Of a stretch of 64,000 bases of DNA, positions 1 through 7,714 are shown piece after piece. Source of the DNA: Rugamonas rivuli (GTDB lineage: Bacteria > Pseudomonadota > Gammaproteobacteria > Burkholderiales > Burkholderiaceae_D). The notes beneath the pieces are model-generated. The model had not been told where the DNA came from. It saw only the letters and a program-made list of their open reading frames with translations, and searched no databases. Positions within the stretch are counted from its first letter, which is position 1; each line of letters begins with the position of its first letter. The position numbers and the translations under genes were made by a program. The stretch is from NCBI RefSeq assembly GCF_009380165.1, contig NZ_WHUF01000003.1, positions 372,001-436,000 of the forward strand. The letters are read 5' to 3'.

Positions 1-1
1 C

Positions 2-727
2 AAGGAGTCCGGCGAGGGCTGGTCGCTGGAACGCGCCAACGCCATCGAAACCGAGTACCGCCGTTTCCTGTTCCTGATGAAGCAGTTCCCGAATGAGCAG
101 ACCGCGCCGCTGGTCGATGTGGACACTTTCTGGCACTACCACATCCTGGACACGATGAAATACGCCGTCGACTGCGACGCCGTGTTCGGCTATTTCCTGC
201 ACCACTTCCCTTACATCGGCCTGCGCGGCGAGGACGACCTGGAGGCGCACGAGCGCCTGGGCCATCGCATGCAGGAATTGTATGAAGAGACTTTCGGCGA
301 ATCCTATCTGCGCGGCGCCGCGCACCAGGACGTGGCCTACTCGGCCGCGCCAGGCCAGAGCGCCACCGCGTATTCGGCAGCACCCGGCGCCGCCAGGACC
401 GCCTACTCGGCCGCACCCGGCGTGACCGCCTATTCGGCCGCCCCTGGCAAGATGGCGCAAACCGCCTACTCGGCCGCCCCTGGCCAGATGGCCAAGACCG
501 CGTATTCGGCCGCTCCGGGCCAGATGGCCAAGACCGCCTACTCGGCAGCCCCGGGCCACGCCGCCAAGACCGCCTATTCGGCAGCGCCAGGCGTGACCGC
601 CTACTCGGCGGCCCCCGGCCAGGTGGCGGAAGGCCTGCAAACCGCGGCCGACGCCGGCGCAGCCGTCGAGAAAGCACGGCTGGCCAGCTTCTACAGCGAC
701 CGTCCGCGCCTGGCGCCGTCCGCCTGA
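2..727 (+). CDS. glycine-rich-domain-like protein with C-terminal AYSAAPG repeats (5' truncated)
   Basis: The frame is open from base 2 and the true start lies left of the window, so the 241 codons seen are only the C-terminal part. The N-terminal portion carries the pattern DVDTFWHYHILDT followed by an FGYFLHHFPYIG segment, which resembles the His/Trp-rich block of the glycine-rich-domain-containing protein family. From about base 332 the product becomes repetitive: nine copies of [TV]AYSAAPG separated by 0 to 4 residue linkers such as QMAK or HAAK. The tail after the repeats is Ala-rich. The repeat tail is unusual for this family and could be a disordered linker, a cell-surface repeat or a multi-copy peptide substrate; the sequence alone does not decide. 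Molecular function is unknown. Confidence 0.75.
   Translation, partial: KESGEGWSLERANAIETEYRRFLFLMKQFPNEQTAPLVDVDTFWHYHILDTMKYAVDCDAVFGYFLHHFPYIGLRGEDDLEAHERLGHRMQELYEETFGESYLRGAAHQDVAYSAAPGQSATAYSAAPGAARTAYSAAPGVTAYSAAPGKMAQTAYSAAPGQMAKTAYSAAPGQMAKTAYSAAPGHAAKTAYSAAPGVTAYSAAPGQVAEGLQTAADAGAAVEKARLASFYSDRPRLAPSA
332..628 (+). repeat. in-frame tandem array coding for nine AYSAAPG heptads
   Basis: Nine near-identical units of about 24 bases (core accgcctactcggccgc, with synonymous changes) are interrupted by 0 to 12 base linkers that keep the frame. Synonymous drift between units shows that selection acts on the peptide rather than on the DNA. Confidence 0.85.
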
Positions 728-823
728 GCGCTGGCGTTTGTGCCACAAACGGCGACACGAACAGGCAGGCTGCTCAAATAAGTGGCATACTCTGGGGATA
801 TTTATCGATGACGGGAGTGCATC

Positions 824-1024
824 ATGGCTGTCAATACCGTAGCTTCCAGTACCGCCACAGTACAAGCGACACCGCCACGCCAGCCTGAGCCGGTGAAGGC
901 AGTGGACAAACCCGCCGAACGCGTCGCGCCGCAGGCTCCGCCGACGCCGCCGCAAGCGGCGTCGGCACCGACCGTCAACACCAGCGGCCAGCGCATCGGC
1001 ACCACCATCAGCACGTCGGCCTGA
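824..1024 (+). CDS. small Pro/Ala-rich protein, unknown function
   Basis: A 66-residue product beginning MAVNTVASST. It has no signal peptide or membrane segment. The middle (about residues 17-50) is rich in Pro, Ala, Gln and Glu and looks disordered, and it ends RIGTTISTSA. A purine-rich GGGAG lies 8 bases before the ATG, and a good intrinsic terminator follows the stop within 30 bases, so the gene forms a self-contained monocistronic unit. I do not recognise the family. Confidence 0.55.
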   Translation: MAVNTVASSTATVQATPPRQPEPVKAVDKPAERVAPQAPPTPPQAASAPTVNTSGQRIGTTISTSA

Positions 1025-1052
1025 TTCCTGGCCTTCCGGGCCGCATAAGACA

Positions 1053-1086
1053 ACGGCGCGTGACCGAGAGGTCCGCGCCGTTTTCT
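1053..1086 (+). terminator. intrinsic terminator after small Pro-rich gene
   Basis: The stem ACGGCGCG (1053-1060) pairs with CGCGCCGT (1074-1081) across a 13-base loop, followed by TTTTCTTT. The T tract is on the plus side, so it serves the plus-strand gene just upstream. Confidence 0.75.
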
Positions 1087-1103
1087 TTGCGACTAGGCCG
1101 TCA

Positions 1104-1343
1104 TCAGGCAGCCATCAATTCGCGCAGTTCGCGAATGCTGAAATCGCTGATCTCGTGCATGCGGATCAGGATGGTCGCGCCGATAGGCAGCGTGTTGTGA
1201 CGGATCTTGCTGATGACCGGTGGCGCTACTTCCAGTGCGCGGGACAGGGCGGCATCATTTTTCAGTTGCAACTTCTCAATGATGGCGTCCAGCACGCGGT
1301 TTGGGTTGTAGGTCGGCGATGCGGTGATTTCTTTGATAGACAT
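1104..1343 (-). CDS. small helix-turn-helix-like DNA-binding protein
   Basis: A 79-residue protein if started at the ATG at 1343 (MSIKEITASPTYN). An in-frame longer form begins at 1391 but adds a basic stretch with no better ribosome site, so the shorter form is preferred. Residues about 14-60 (LDAIIEKLQLKNDAALSRAL followed by APPVISKIRHNTLPIG) have the alternation expected of a lambda-repressor/XRE-type HTH, with 'sharp turn' at APPVISK. It lacks other domains, which suggests a small autoregulated transcription factor. The AT-rich 260 bp upstream would carry its promoter. The family assignment is by pattern only. Confidence 0.6.
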   Translation of the reverse strand: MSIKEITASPTYNPNRVLDAIIEKLQLKNDAALSRALEVAPPVISKIRHNTLPIGATILIRMHEISDFSIRELRELMAA

Positions 1344-1602
1344 AATGTTTTTAAGTAGGTTTCTGGCCGTCTTAGACAAAAAACGACACATGGGTAAAAA
1401 AAATTTTTAGCTCTATTACCAATGAAGCACTACAAAACACAGTCATTTATGCCGGTTTTTAGTGCTTAGCCGAGATAATACACGTTTACGTTAACGAACG
1501 GCTAACTCATCAGACATTTCTGTGAGATTTAGAGAGATTTTACCCCTATTTCTTATGCTAGGAAGATATTTGTTGTAAGAAAAGGTATAAATCTTTGTAA
1601 AT
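1344..1602. other. AT-rich intergenic stretch
   Basis: About 260 bases of clearly AT-richer sequence than the neighbours, between two minus-strand genes. It holds several A/T runs and a GTTAAC-centred dyad near 1491-1497. It presumably contains the promoter of the small HTH gene. I see no coding potential in it. Confidence 0.5.
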
Positions 1603-1848
1603 TCAGTTGGAACGGCTAAGGCCGGCGGCACGAAAACACCATTCAACGGCCATCAAGGCGGCCAGTTGGGCGATAGTGCCTGGGAGGAGCAAGGAGGATG
1701 CGGCGGGAAAACCTGTGCCGTCTGGATACTGGTGCCAGCCTAGCTGGCGGCGGATCTCGTCGGGAGTTGGCGGAGGGCGGTGATCGCACTCACGCTGATG
1801 CATGTAGGCACGAACCTGTTCCTTGCTAGGATGGGAAGTGGCTGTCAT
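1603..1848 (-). CDS. hypothetical small protein (81 aa)
   Basis: The start was chosen at the ATG at 1848 because AAGGAG lies 8 bases upstream of it; the ATG two codons earlier (1854) would be only 2 bases from that site. The product begins MTATSHPSKEQV, has a charged/Pro-rich centre (HRPPPTPDEIRRQLGWH) and an Ala/Leu-rich C-terminal half ending LSRSN. I do not recognise the family. The DEIRRQLGW segment could be a short helix of a regulatory protein, but no function is assigned. Confidence 0.6.
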   Translation of the reverse strand: MTATSHPSKEQVRAYMHQRECDHRPPPTPDEIRRQLGWHQYPDGTGFPAASSLLLPGTIAQLAALMAVEWCFRAAGLSRSN

Positions 1849-2008
1849 GCGCATGGCTCCTTCGTAAGATAGCTAACAATATCGTATCATGTGGTGACTT
1901 GATTGATATAGATCAGCTAAACCGCGTTGCCATTTTGGCACAAACACCACAAAAGTGGCTTGCATTAGTGCAATTTCCACCCCGTCTTTACTTGTTTTTA
2001 CATTTCCC

Positions 2009-2272
2009 ATGACCTACGAAGAATTCCTCGACGAAGTAACCACGCTGCTCCACGAAATCTACGACCTGGACGACGCCGCCGCCATCAAGCTGGTGGTCGA
2101 CGCCCAGGACGCCGAATATTTCGTCAAGCACGACGACCAGCCTGAGCTGCGCAACCCGGAACAGGCCCGCGCCGACGCCGTCGCCCTGTACGAAGCCAAG
2201 CAGAACAAGGTCCAGACCCAGAAGAAGCAGCAGCAACGCGTACAGCAGAAGAAACGCCCGCCACGCGCCTGA
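2009..2272 (+). CDS. hypothetical acidic protein with basic tail (87 aa)
   Basis: The start is the ATG in front of TYEEFLDEVTTLLHEIY; an upstream in-frame start would add an unlikely hydrophobic leader made from AT-rich intergenic DNA. The first 60 residues are acidic and helical, and the last 25 are Gln/Lys/Arg-rich (KKQQQRVQQKKRPPRA). It is convergent with the SDR gene and the two abut. Such acidic-then-basic small cytosolic proteins are seen in this family of bacteria, but I know of no assigned role. Confidence 0.65.
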   Translation: MTYEEFLDEVTTLLHEIYDLDDAAAIKLVVDAQDAEYFVKHDDQPELRNPEQARADAVALYEAKQNKVQTQKKQQQRVQQKKRPPRA

Positions 2273-3130
2273 TCAGCGCCTCGCCAGCATCTGCGCCACG
2301 GTGGCGTAACGCAGCCGCACGCCCAGCTCGCGCTTGATGCGGCCGTTGCCCAGCCGCCGCGATTCGGACATGAAGGACAGCAGAGCCGGCGTCACCACCT
2401 GTTGCAATTCCGCACGCGGCAAGCGCGGCGGCCTCGACAGCTGGAAGGCATCGGCCACCGCATCGAAATACGCCGCCATTTTCATATCGCTGTCGTCCAC
2501 CGCGTGATACACCCGGTTGTGACCGCCCCGGAACAGGGCCTTGACGATGATGGCCGCCAAGTCGTCGGCGTGGATGTGGTTGGTGTAGACATCGTCGGCC
2601 TCGATCAGCGCCGGCGTGCCCGCCTGCAGGCGCTTGAGCGGCAGGCGGTCGCCGGCGTAGATGCCCGGCACCCGCAGGATGGACAACTGCGCGCCGGCCC
2701 GCCGCGCCCAGCCCCGCAACACCCGCTCCGCATCCACCCGCCGCAAGGCCCGCGCATTGCGCGGCGCCACCGGACGGCTCTCATCGAACAACGCCCCGCC
2801 GCAATCGCCATAGACCCCCGTGGTGCTGACATACACCATCCGTGCATGCCCGGGCAGCACAGCGGTCAGAAAGCGCGTACGGCTGTCCAGCACGCCCTCG
2901 GCGGGCGGCGGCGCCAGGTGCACCACATAGCTGGCCAGCCCGGCCAGGCGCCGCAGCGTGGCCGGCTGGTCCAGGTCGGCCACCAGCGGCACCGCGCCCA
3001 GCGCGCGCAGTTCGGCGCAGCGCGACGGTTGGCTGGTGACGGCGAAGATGCGGAACCGCTTGCGCAGCAAGGGCAGCAGCCGCATGCCGACGTCGCCGCA
3101 GCCGAGAATTAAAAGACGTGGTCGCTTCAT
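2273..3130 (-). CDS. SDR-type NAD-dependent epimerase/dehydratase family protein
   Basis: A 285-residue protein with an N-terminal Rossmann nucleotide loop (LILGCGDVG, residues 7-15) and an extended-SDR-like segment (YVSTTGVYGDCGG near residue 100). A canonical YxxxK pair is not evident, as in the YeeZ-like branch of the family, so catalysis is uncertain. It follows the MarR gene with a 4-base overlap (3127-3130), implying one transcript and translational coupling. Within that context it may act on a small molecule sensed by the MarR protein, which is inference. Confidence 0.8.
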   Translation of the reverse strand: MKRPRLLILGCGDVGMRLLPLLRKRFRIFAVTSQPSRCAELRALGAVPLVADLDQPATLRRLAGLASYVVHLAPPPAEGVLDSRTRFLTAVLPGHARMVYVSTTGVYGDCGGALFDESRPVAPRNARALRRVDAERVLRGWARRAGAQLSILRVPGIYAGDRLPLKRLQAGTPALIEADDVYTNHIHADDLAAIIVKALFRGGHNRVYHAVDDSDMKMAAYFDAVADAFQLSRPPRLPRAELQQVVTPALLSFMSESRRLGNGRIKRELGVRLRYATVAQMLARR

Positions 3131-3606
3131 TGCTTGCCCCCGGTACGTTCGATGGTGCCGCGATAAATGCCAACCACCTGTTCAAGAAAAGCGCCAACGA
3201 CGGCGCGCTCCGGCGTCGCCAGCGAGGACACCAGCGCCTGCAGGCTGGCCAGCATCGGCGTCAGCTCGCGCATGGTCAGCGCCACCGACTCGGCAGCCGG
3301 CACCACCATCACCTTGCGGCGGTCGGTTTCATGCCGTACCCGGCCGACGTGGCCGGCCTTCTCCAGGCGGTCGACGATCTGCGTCGCCGCCGCCGTGGTC
3401 ACTTGCAGGCGCGCCGCCAGATCGCCCGGCGTCAGCGCGCCGCTGCCCACCAGCTGCTCCATGGCGGCAAGATCGGTCGCATTGACTTTCAAGGTCTCCG
3501 CCAGCCGCTTTTCGATTTCCCGCGTCAGGATCGAGATGTTTTGCAGGTTCTGGCAAATCGGGTCGTCGGCCACGTCGGCCACTTGCCCCACAGCTTGCTG
3601 CGTCAT
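3127..3606 (-). CDS. MarR family transcriptional regulator
   Basis: A 159-residue product with the MarR winged-helix layout: a helical N-terminus, a recognition region (ALTPGDLAARLQVTTAAATQIVDRLE, about residues 57-82 in parts), then the wing with VRHETDRRKVMVVP matching the usual DxRxxxV pattern. A helical dimerisation C-terminus follows. It is divergent from a FAD monooxygenase plus efflux pump, which is the classic arrangement for a MarR repressor of drug- or phenolic-responsive genes. Paired inverted repeats in the shared 220-bp gap are probable operators. The ligand is unknown. Confidence 0.88.
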   Translation of the reverse strand: MTQQAVGQVADVADDPICQNLQNISILTREIEKRLAETLKVNATDLAAMEQLVGSGALTPGDLAARLQVTTAAATQIVDRLEKAGHVGRVRHETDRRKVMVVPAAESVALTMRELTPMLASLQALVSSLATPERAVVGAFLEQVVGIYRGTIERTGGKQ

Positions 3607-3633
3607 GATGGTTTTTCCCTCTACCGCTAAGTC

Positions 3634-3769
3634 ATTTAGTAAGCAATTTTCTTGACCACATACTAACTTAGCGATGCCGCGTGCGTCAAAAAACCGCCAG
3701 CGCTTGACTGAAGGGAACTATCACGCCATAATCGCTAACTTACTTAGATATAAATTTGCTTTACTAAAT
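3634..3769. promoter_or_regulatory. nested inverted repeats, probable MarR operators
   Basis: Outer pair: atttagtaagcaatt (3634-3648) and its near-complement aatttgctttactaaat (3753-3769). Inner pair: actaacttagcgat (3662-3675) and atcgctaacttact (3731-3744), whose first eight bases complement the end of the former. All sit between the divergent MarR and monooxygenase starts and flank a good promoter. Confidence 0.6.
3704..3732 (+). promoter_or_regulatory. sigma70-type promoter of monooxygenase/efflux operon
   Basis: TTGACT (3704-3709), a 17-base spacer, then CATAAT (3727-3732). It lies inside the inverted-repeat region, and one inner arm overlaps the -10, so bound MarR would block RNA polymerase. 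Confidence 0.6.
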
Positions 3770-3826
3770 ACCTGCTTAGGAAAATCTTGCCTGGCAGTCC
3801 ACACCAGCTCACCTCAGGAGCCCACC

Positions 3827-5023
3827 ATGAAAATTCGTACCGTGTTGATCATTGGCTCCGGCATCGCCGGGCCGGTGCTGGCGCATTTCCTCCATCGTAA
3901 AAACATCCAGGTCACTATCGTCGAGCGTGCGCCGCAGCTGCGCAGCTATGGACAAACCATCGATCTGCGCGGCGCCGGACGCGAAGTCGCGCGGCGCATG
4001 GGCATCGACGCCGAAGTGCGCAGCCGCATCACCCGTGAAGCCGGGCTGGCCTTTGTCGACGGCGCCGGCCATGCCAAGGCCTCCTTCACCGCCGACAGCT
4101 TCGGCGGCCAGGGCCTGGTCTGCGACACCGAAATCCTGCGCGGCGAACTGGTCGACCTGCTCTACGAGCACAGCCGCCGCGACGCCGAGTACCTGTTCGG
4201 CGACCATCCGCTTACCGTCACCGACCTGGGCGACCAGGTGCGCGTGGTCTTTGCCAGCGGCGCCGAGCGCAGTTTCGACCTGGTCATCGGCGCCGACGGC
4301 ATCCGCTCGCGGACCCGCCGCCTGGTCTGCCCCGACACGCCGGCCATCCACTACCTGGACATGTACACCGCCTACTTCACCATTCCCTACCAGCCCGGCG
4401 ACGGCAAGTGGGCGCGCTGGTATAACGCCGGGCGCGGCCGCACCCTGCTGCTGCGTCCGGACAATCAGGGCACCACCCGCGCCTTCCTGTCCTTCCGCAG
4501 CAGCCGCCGCGGCCATGAGGAACTGAGCCGCGCGGAACAGCAGGCGCTGCTGCACGAAGTCTTTGCCGACGCCGGCTTCGACACCGCCCGCGTCCTGCGC
4601 GACATGGCGCAGTCGCCCGACTTTTATTTCGAAGCCATCGGCCAGGTCAAGCTGCCGCAGTGGTCGAACGGCCGGGTGGCGCTGGTGGGCGACGCCGCCT
4701 ACTGCGCGTCGCCGATCAGCGGCATGGGCACCAGCCTGGCGCTGGTCGGCGCCTACATCCTGGCCGGCGAGCTGGGCAGCCAGCAGGGCCACCGGCAAGC
4801 GTTCCAGCGCTACCAGGCGCTGATGCGGCCCTACGTGCGCAATGCGCAGCGCATCGCGCCGGGCGCCTTGCGCTTCGCCTCGCCCCACAGCCGTGCCGGA
4901 GTCAGGCTGTCCAACGCCGTGCTGGGCGTGCTGGCCAGGCCCGCCGTCTCCGGCCTGATCGGCAAACTGAACAAGCCCAAGGCCGACGCCATCGCCCTTC
5001 CCGACTATCCTGCCAAGGCCTGA
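3827..5023 (+). CDS. FAD-dependent monooxygenase (TetX/PHBH-like)
   Basis: A 398-residue flavoprotein hydroxylase. The start ATG at 3827 has CAGGAG 6 bases upstream; upstream in-frame codons run through the promoter region and are excluded. The FAD fingerprint GSGIAG is at residues 10-15, the NAD(P)H/FAD DG motif (IGADGIRSRTR) near residue 155, and the GD motif (VGDAAYCASPISGMG) near 288. The GQTIDLRG stretch is typical of the TetX-like/aromatic hydroxylase group. It is followed 1 base later by a DHA2 efflux pump and controlled from the MarR operator region, consistent with detoxification or modification of an aromatic or antibiotic-like compound. The substrate cannot be told from sequence. 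Confidence 0.88.
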   Translation: MKIRTVLIIGSGIAGPVLAHFLHRKNIQVTIVERAPQLRSYGQTIDLRGAGREVARRMGIDAEVRSRITREAGLAFVDGAGHAKASFTADSFGGQGLVCDTEILRGELVDLLYEHSRRDAEYLFGDHPLTVTDLGDQVRVVFASGAERSFDLVIGADGIRSRTRRLVCPDTPAIHYLDMYTAYFTIPYQPGDGKWARWYNAGRGRTLLLRPDNQGTTRAFLSFRSSRRGHEELSRAEQQALLHEVFADAGFDTARVLRDMAQSPDFYFEAIGQVKLPQWSNGRVALVGDAAYCASPISGMGTSLALVGAYILAGELGSQQGHRQAFQRYQALMRPYVRNAQRIAPGALRFASPHSRAGVRLSNAVLGVLARPAVSGLIGKLNKPKADAIALPDYPAKA

Positions 5024-5024
5024 C

Positions 5025-6482
5025 ATGCATCCTCACCAAAAACCCTGGCCAGTGTTCTGGACACTGGTGATCGGCACCTTCATGGTGCTGATCGACGCCA
5101 CCATCGTCTCCGTCGCCAACCCCGCCATCATGGCCGGCCTCGACACCTCCATCGGCGCCGTGATGTGGGTGACCAGCGCCTACCTGCTGGCCTACGCCGC
5201 GCCGCTGCTGCTGACCGGCCGGCTGGGCGACCGCTACGGCCCCAAGCCCATCTACCTGACCGGCCTGGCGGTCTTCACGCTGGCCTCGCTGGCCTGCGGC
5301 CTGTCGCAGACTGCCGGCGAGTTGATCGCGGCGCGCGTCGTGCAGGGCATAGGCGCCGCCTGCATGGTGCCGCAGACCATGGCCGTCATCACGCGCATCT
5401 TCCCTGCCGCCCAGCGCGGCCAGGCCATGGGGCTGCTCGGCGCCGTGGCCGGCATCTCCACCCTGATCGGCCCCATGCTCGGCGGCGCCATCGTCAACAC
5501 CCTGGGCTGGCAGTGGATCTTCTTCGTCAACGTGCCGGTCGGCCTGACCGCCTTCGTGCTGGCCCGCAAGCTGCTGCCCGAGTTCGGCCAGCAGCCGCAC
5601 CGCCTGGACATTCCGGGCGCCCTGCTCAGCGGTGCCGGCCTGCTGCTGATCGCGCTGGGCATCCAGGAGGGCGAGCGCTACCACTGGGGCGTGATCGCCT
5701 GGCAAATCCCGGTCTGGGCGCTGATCGCCGCCGGCGTGCTGCTGTTCGCGCTGTTCCTGCTCTGGCAGCGCGGCAACAAGCACGAACCCTTGCTGCCGCT
5801 GGAGCTGTTCCGCGACCGCAATTTCACGGTCGGCAACCTGTCCATCTCGATAGTCGGGTTCACCACGGCCGGCATGCTGCTGCCGCTGATCTTCCACTTC
5901 CAGATCGTCATGCAACTGAGCCCGCTGGCCTGCGCGCTGATGCTGGCGCCGATGGCGCTGGTGCTGGCCGTGCTGGCCCCGTTCACCGGCAAGCTGGCCG
6001 ACCGGATCGACCCGCGCTACATGGCGTGCTTCGGCCTGGCCTGCCTGGCCGGCGGCCTGCTGTGGTACGCGCTCTGGCTGCCGGACGCGGCACAGTCGCG
6101 CTGGCTGTTGCTGCTGCCGTCCGCCCTGCTCGGCGTGGCCAACGCCTGCATCTGGGCGCCGATCTCGGCCAGCACGATGCGCAAGCTGCCCCCGGCGCGG
6201 GCCGGCGCCGGCTCCGGCATCTTCAACACCACGCGCCAGATCGGCTCGGTGCTGGGCGCCGCCTCGATTGCCGCGCTGGTCCAGGCGCAACTGGCGCGCC
6301 AGCTGCCGGCCGGCCAGTATGCGGCGGGCGCCTTCCATCCGGGCGCGCTCGACCCGGCCAACCTGGCCCTGTTCCATGCCGGCTTTGCCCGGGCCATGGC
6401 GCACGCCATGCTGCTGCCGGCCGCCGCCGCGCTGCTTGGCGCCTGCGTCGTGCTGTTTTTCGCCAAAAACCGCACTGCCTAG
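5025..6482 (+). CDS. DHA2 family MFS drug efflux transporter (EmrB/QacA type)
   Basis: A 485-residue inner-membrane antiporter with about 14 hydrophobic segments. Motif A is present (GRLGDRYGPKP, near residue 65), and so is the motif-D1-like start (FMVLIDATIVSVANP, residues 18-32) characteristic of DHA2 pumps, with motif C (GPMLGGAI) near 150. It starts one base after the monooxygenase stop, so the two are co-transcribed. No membrane-fusion partner gene is nearby, so it may act alone. It is probably induced with the monooxygenase when MarR is released. Confidence 0.88.
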   Translation: MHPHQKPWPVFWTLVIGTFMVLIDATIVSVANPAIMAGLDTSIGAVMWVTSAYLLAYAAPLLLTGRLGDRYGPKPIYLTGLAVFTLASLACGLSQTAGELIAARVVQGIGAACMVPQTMAVITRIFPAAQRGQAMGLLGAVAGISTLIGPMLGGAIVNTLGWQWIFFVNVPVGLTAFVLARKLLPEFGQQPHRLDIPGALLSGAGLLLIALGIQEGERYHWGVIAWQIPVWALIAAGVLLFALFLLWQRGNKHEPLLPLELFRDRNFTVGNLSISIVGFTTAGMLLPLIFHFQIVMQLSPLACALMLAPMALVLAVLAPFTGKLADRIDPRYMACFGLACLAGGLLWYALWLPDAAQSRWLLLLPSALLGVANACIWAPISASTMRKLPPARAGAGSGIFNTTRQIGSVLGAASIAALVQAQLARQLPAGQYAAGAFHPGALDPANLALFHAGFARAMAHAMLLPAAAALLGACVVLFFAKNRTA

Positions 6483-6611
6483 CACGGCGCCGTGGGGCCG
6501 GCGCCCGCCCGAGCGGGCCGGGGTGATAAAATCGCGGAAACATATGCTGATCAAGTTTCCATCCATTCACCCCGGTTGCCCTGCGGCGGCCCTAACTACC
6601 CCTGATATCGC

Positions 6612-7640
6612 ATGACCTTCCAAATTACTGTACAGCCCAGCGGCCATCAATTCAGCTGCGAGGAAGACGAAACCGTCCTGGCCGCGGCCATGCGCGCCGG
6701 CGTCGGCCTGCCCTACGGCTGCAAGAATGGCGCATGCAGCTCCTGCAAAGGCAAAGTGATCTCCGGTTCGGTCACGCACAAGGCGCACCAGGAACGCGCG
6801 CTGAGCAAGGACGAGGAAGCGGCCGGCCAGGCCCTGTTCTGCTGCGCCACCGCGCACTCTGACCTGACCATCGAAGCGCGCGAAGTGGCCGGCAGCGACG
6901 ACTACCCGATCCGCAAGATGCCGTCGCGCGTGGCGACGATGGAAAAAATGGCGCCGGACGTGGTCGTCATGACGCTGCAACTGCCGGCCAACGAAACGCT
7001 GAAATTCCGCGCCGGCCAGTACATCGAATTCATGCTGCGCGACGGCAAGCGCCGCAGCTACAGCCTGGCCTCGCCGCCGGACCAGGACCAGCCATTGAGC
7101 CTGCACATCCGCCACATGCCGGGCGGCCTGTTCACCGACCAGGTGTTCAGCACCATGAAGGAACGCGACATCCTGCGCTTCGAAGGCCCGATGGGCACAT
7201 TCTTCGTGCGCGAGGACAGCGACAAGCCGATGGTGCTGCTGGCCTCCGGCACCGGCTTCGCGCCGATCAAGGCCATCATCGAGCACCTGCGCGCGCAGGA
7301 TTCGCAGCGCCCGATGGTGCTGTACTGGGGCGGCCGCCGCCCGCAGGACTTGTACATGGACGCGCTGTGCCGCCAGTGGGAAGCGATCCTGCCGAACTTC
7401 AGCTACGTGCCGGTGATCTCGGCCGCGCAGCCGGAAGACCACTGGACCGGCCGCACCGGCTTCGTGCACGCCGCCGTCATGGCCGACCTGCCCGACCTGT
7501 CCGGCCACCAGGTGTATGCCTGCGGCGCGCCTATCGTCGTCGACTCCGCCAAGCGCGATTTTGTCGCGCAATGCCGCCTGCCGGAGGAGGAATTCTACGC
7601 CGATGCCTTCACCACCGAAGCCGACATCAACAAGCCTTAA
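6612..7640 (+). CDS. 2Fe-2S/FAD ferredoxin-NADP-type reductase (CDP-6-deoxy-delta-3,4-glucoseen reductase-like)
   Basis: A 342-residue protein with three domains in order. A plant-type 2Fe-2S ferredoxin comes first (Cys37, Cys42, Cys45 and Cys77 or Cys78 in the C-x4-C-x2-C...C pattern). Next is an FAD domain with RSYSLASPP near residue 143, then an NAD(P) domain with ASGTGFAPIKA near 217. This layout is shared by oxygenase reductases and AscD-like CDP-glucoseen reductases, and in betaproteobacteria it is usually annotated as the latter without a matching sugar cluster. None is present here, so a general electron-transfer role is more cautious. It is followed by an MFS/DUF1345 pair after 74 bases. 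Confidence 0.85.
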   Translation: MTFQITVQPSGHQFSCEEDETVLAAAMRAGVGLPYGCKNGACSSCKGKVISGSVTHKAHQERALSKDEEAAGQALFCCATAHSDLTIEAREVAGSDDYPIRKMPSRVATMEKMAPDVVVMTLQLPANETLKFRAGQYIEFMLRDGKRRSYSLASPPDQDQPLSLHIRHMPGGLFTDQVFSTMKERDILRFEGPMGTFFVREDSDKPMVLLASGTGFAPIKAIIEHLRAQDSQRPMVLYWGGRRPQDLYMDALCRQWEAILPNFSYVPVISAAQPEDHWTGRTGFVHAAVMADLPDLSGHQVYACGAPIVVDSAKRDFVAQCRLPEEEFYADAFTTEADINKP

Positions 7641-7714
7641 GCTGGCAAGCATCCATCCCCACCGGGAGCAGACAGGGATGCAGAGTCCCAAGGCTCTGCT
7701 CCCTGAAAGCGCCC

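Noticed and set aside
332..628. CRISPR-like direct repeats
   Set aside because: The units are in frame, keep amino acids with synonymous drift and have spacers of 0-12 bases, so this is a coding repeat.
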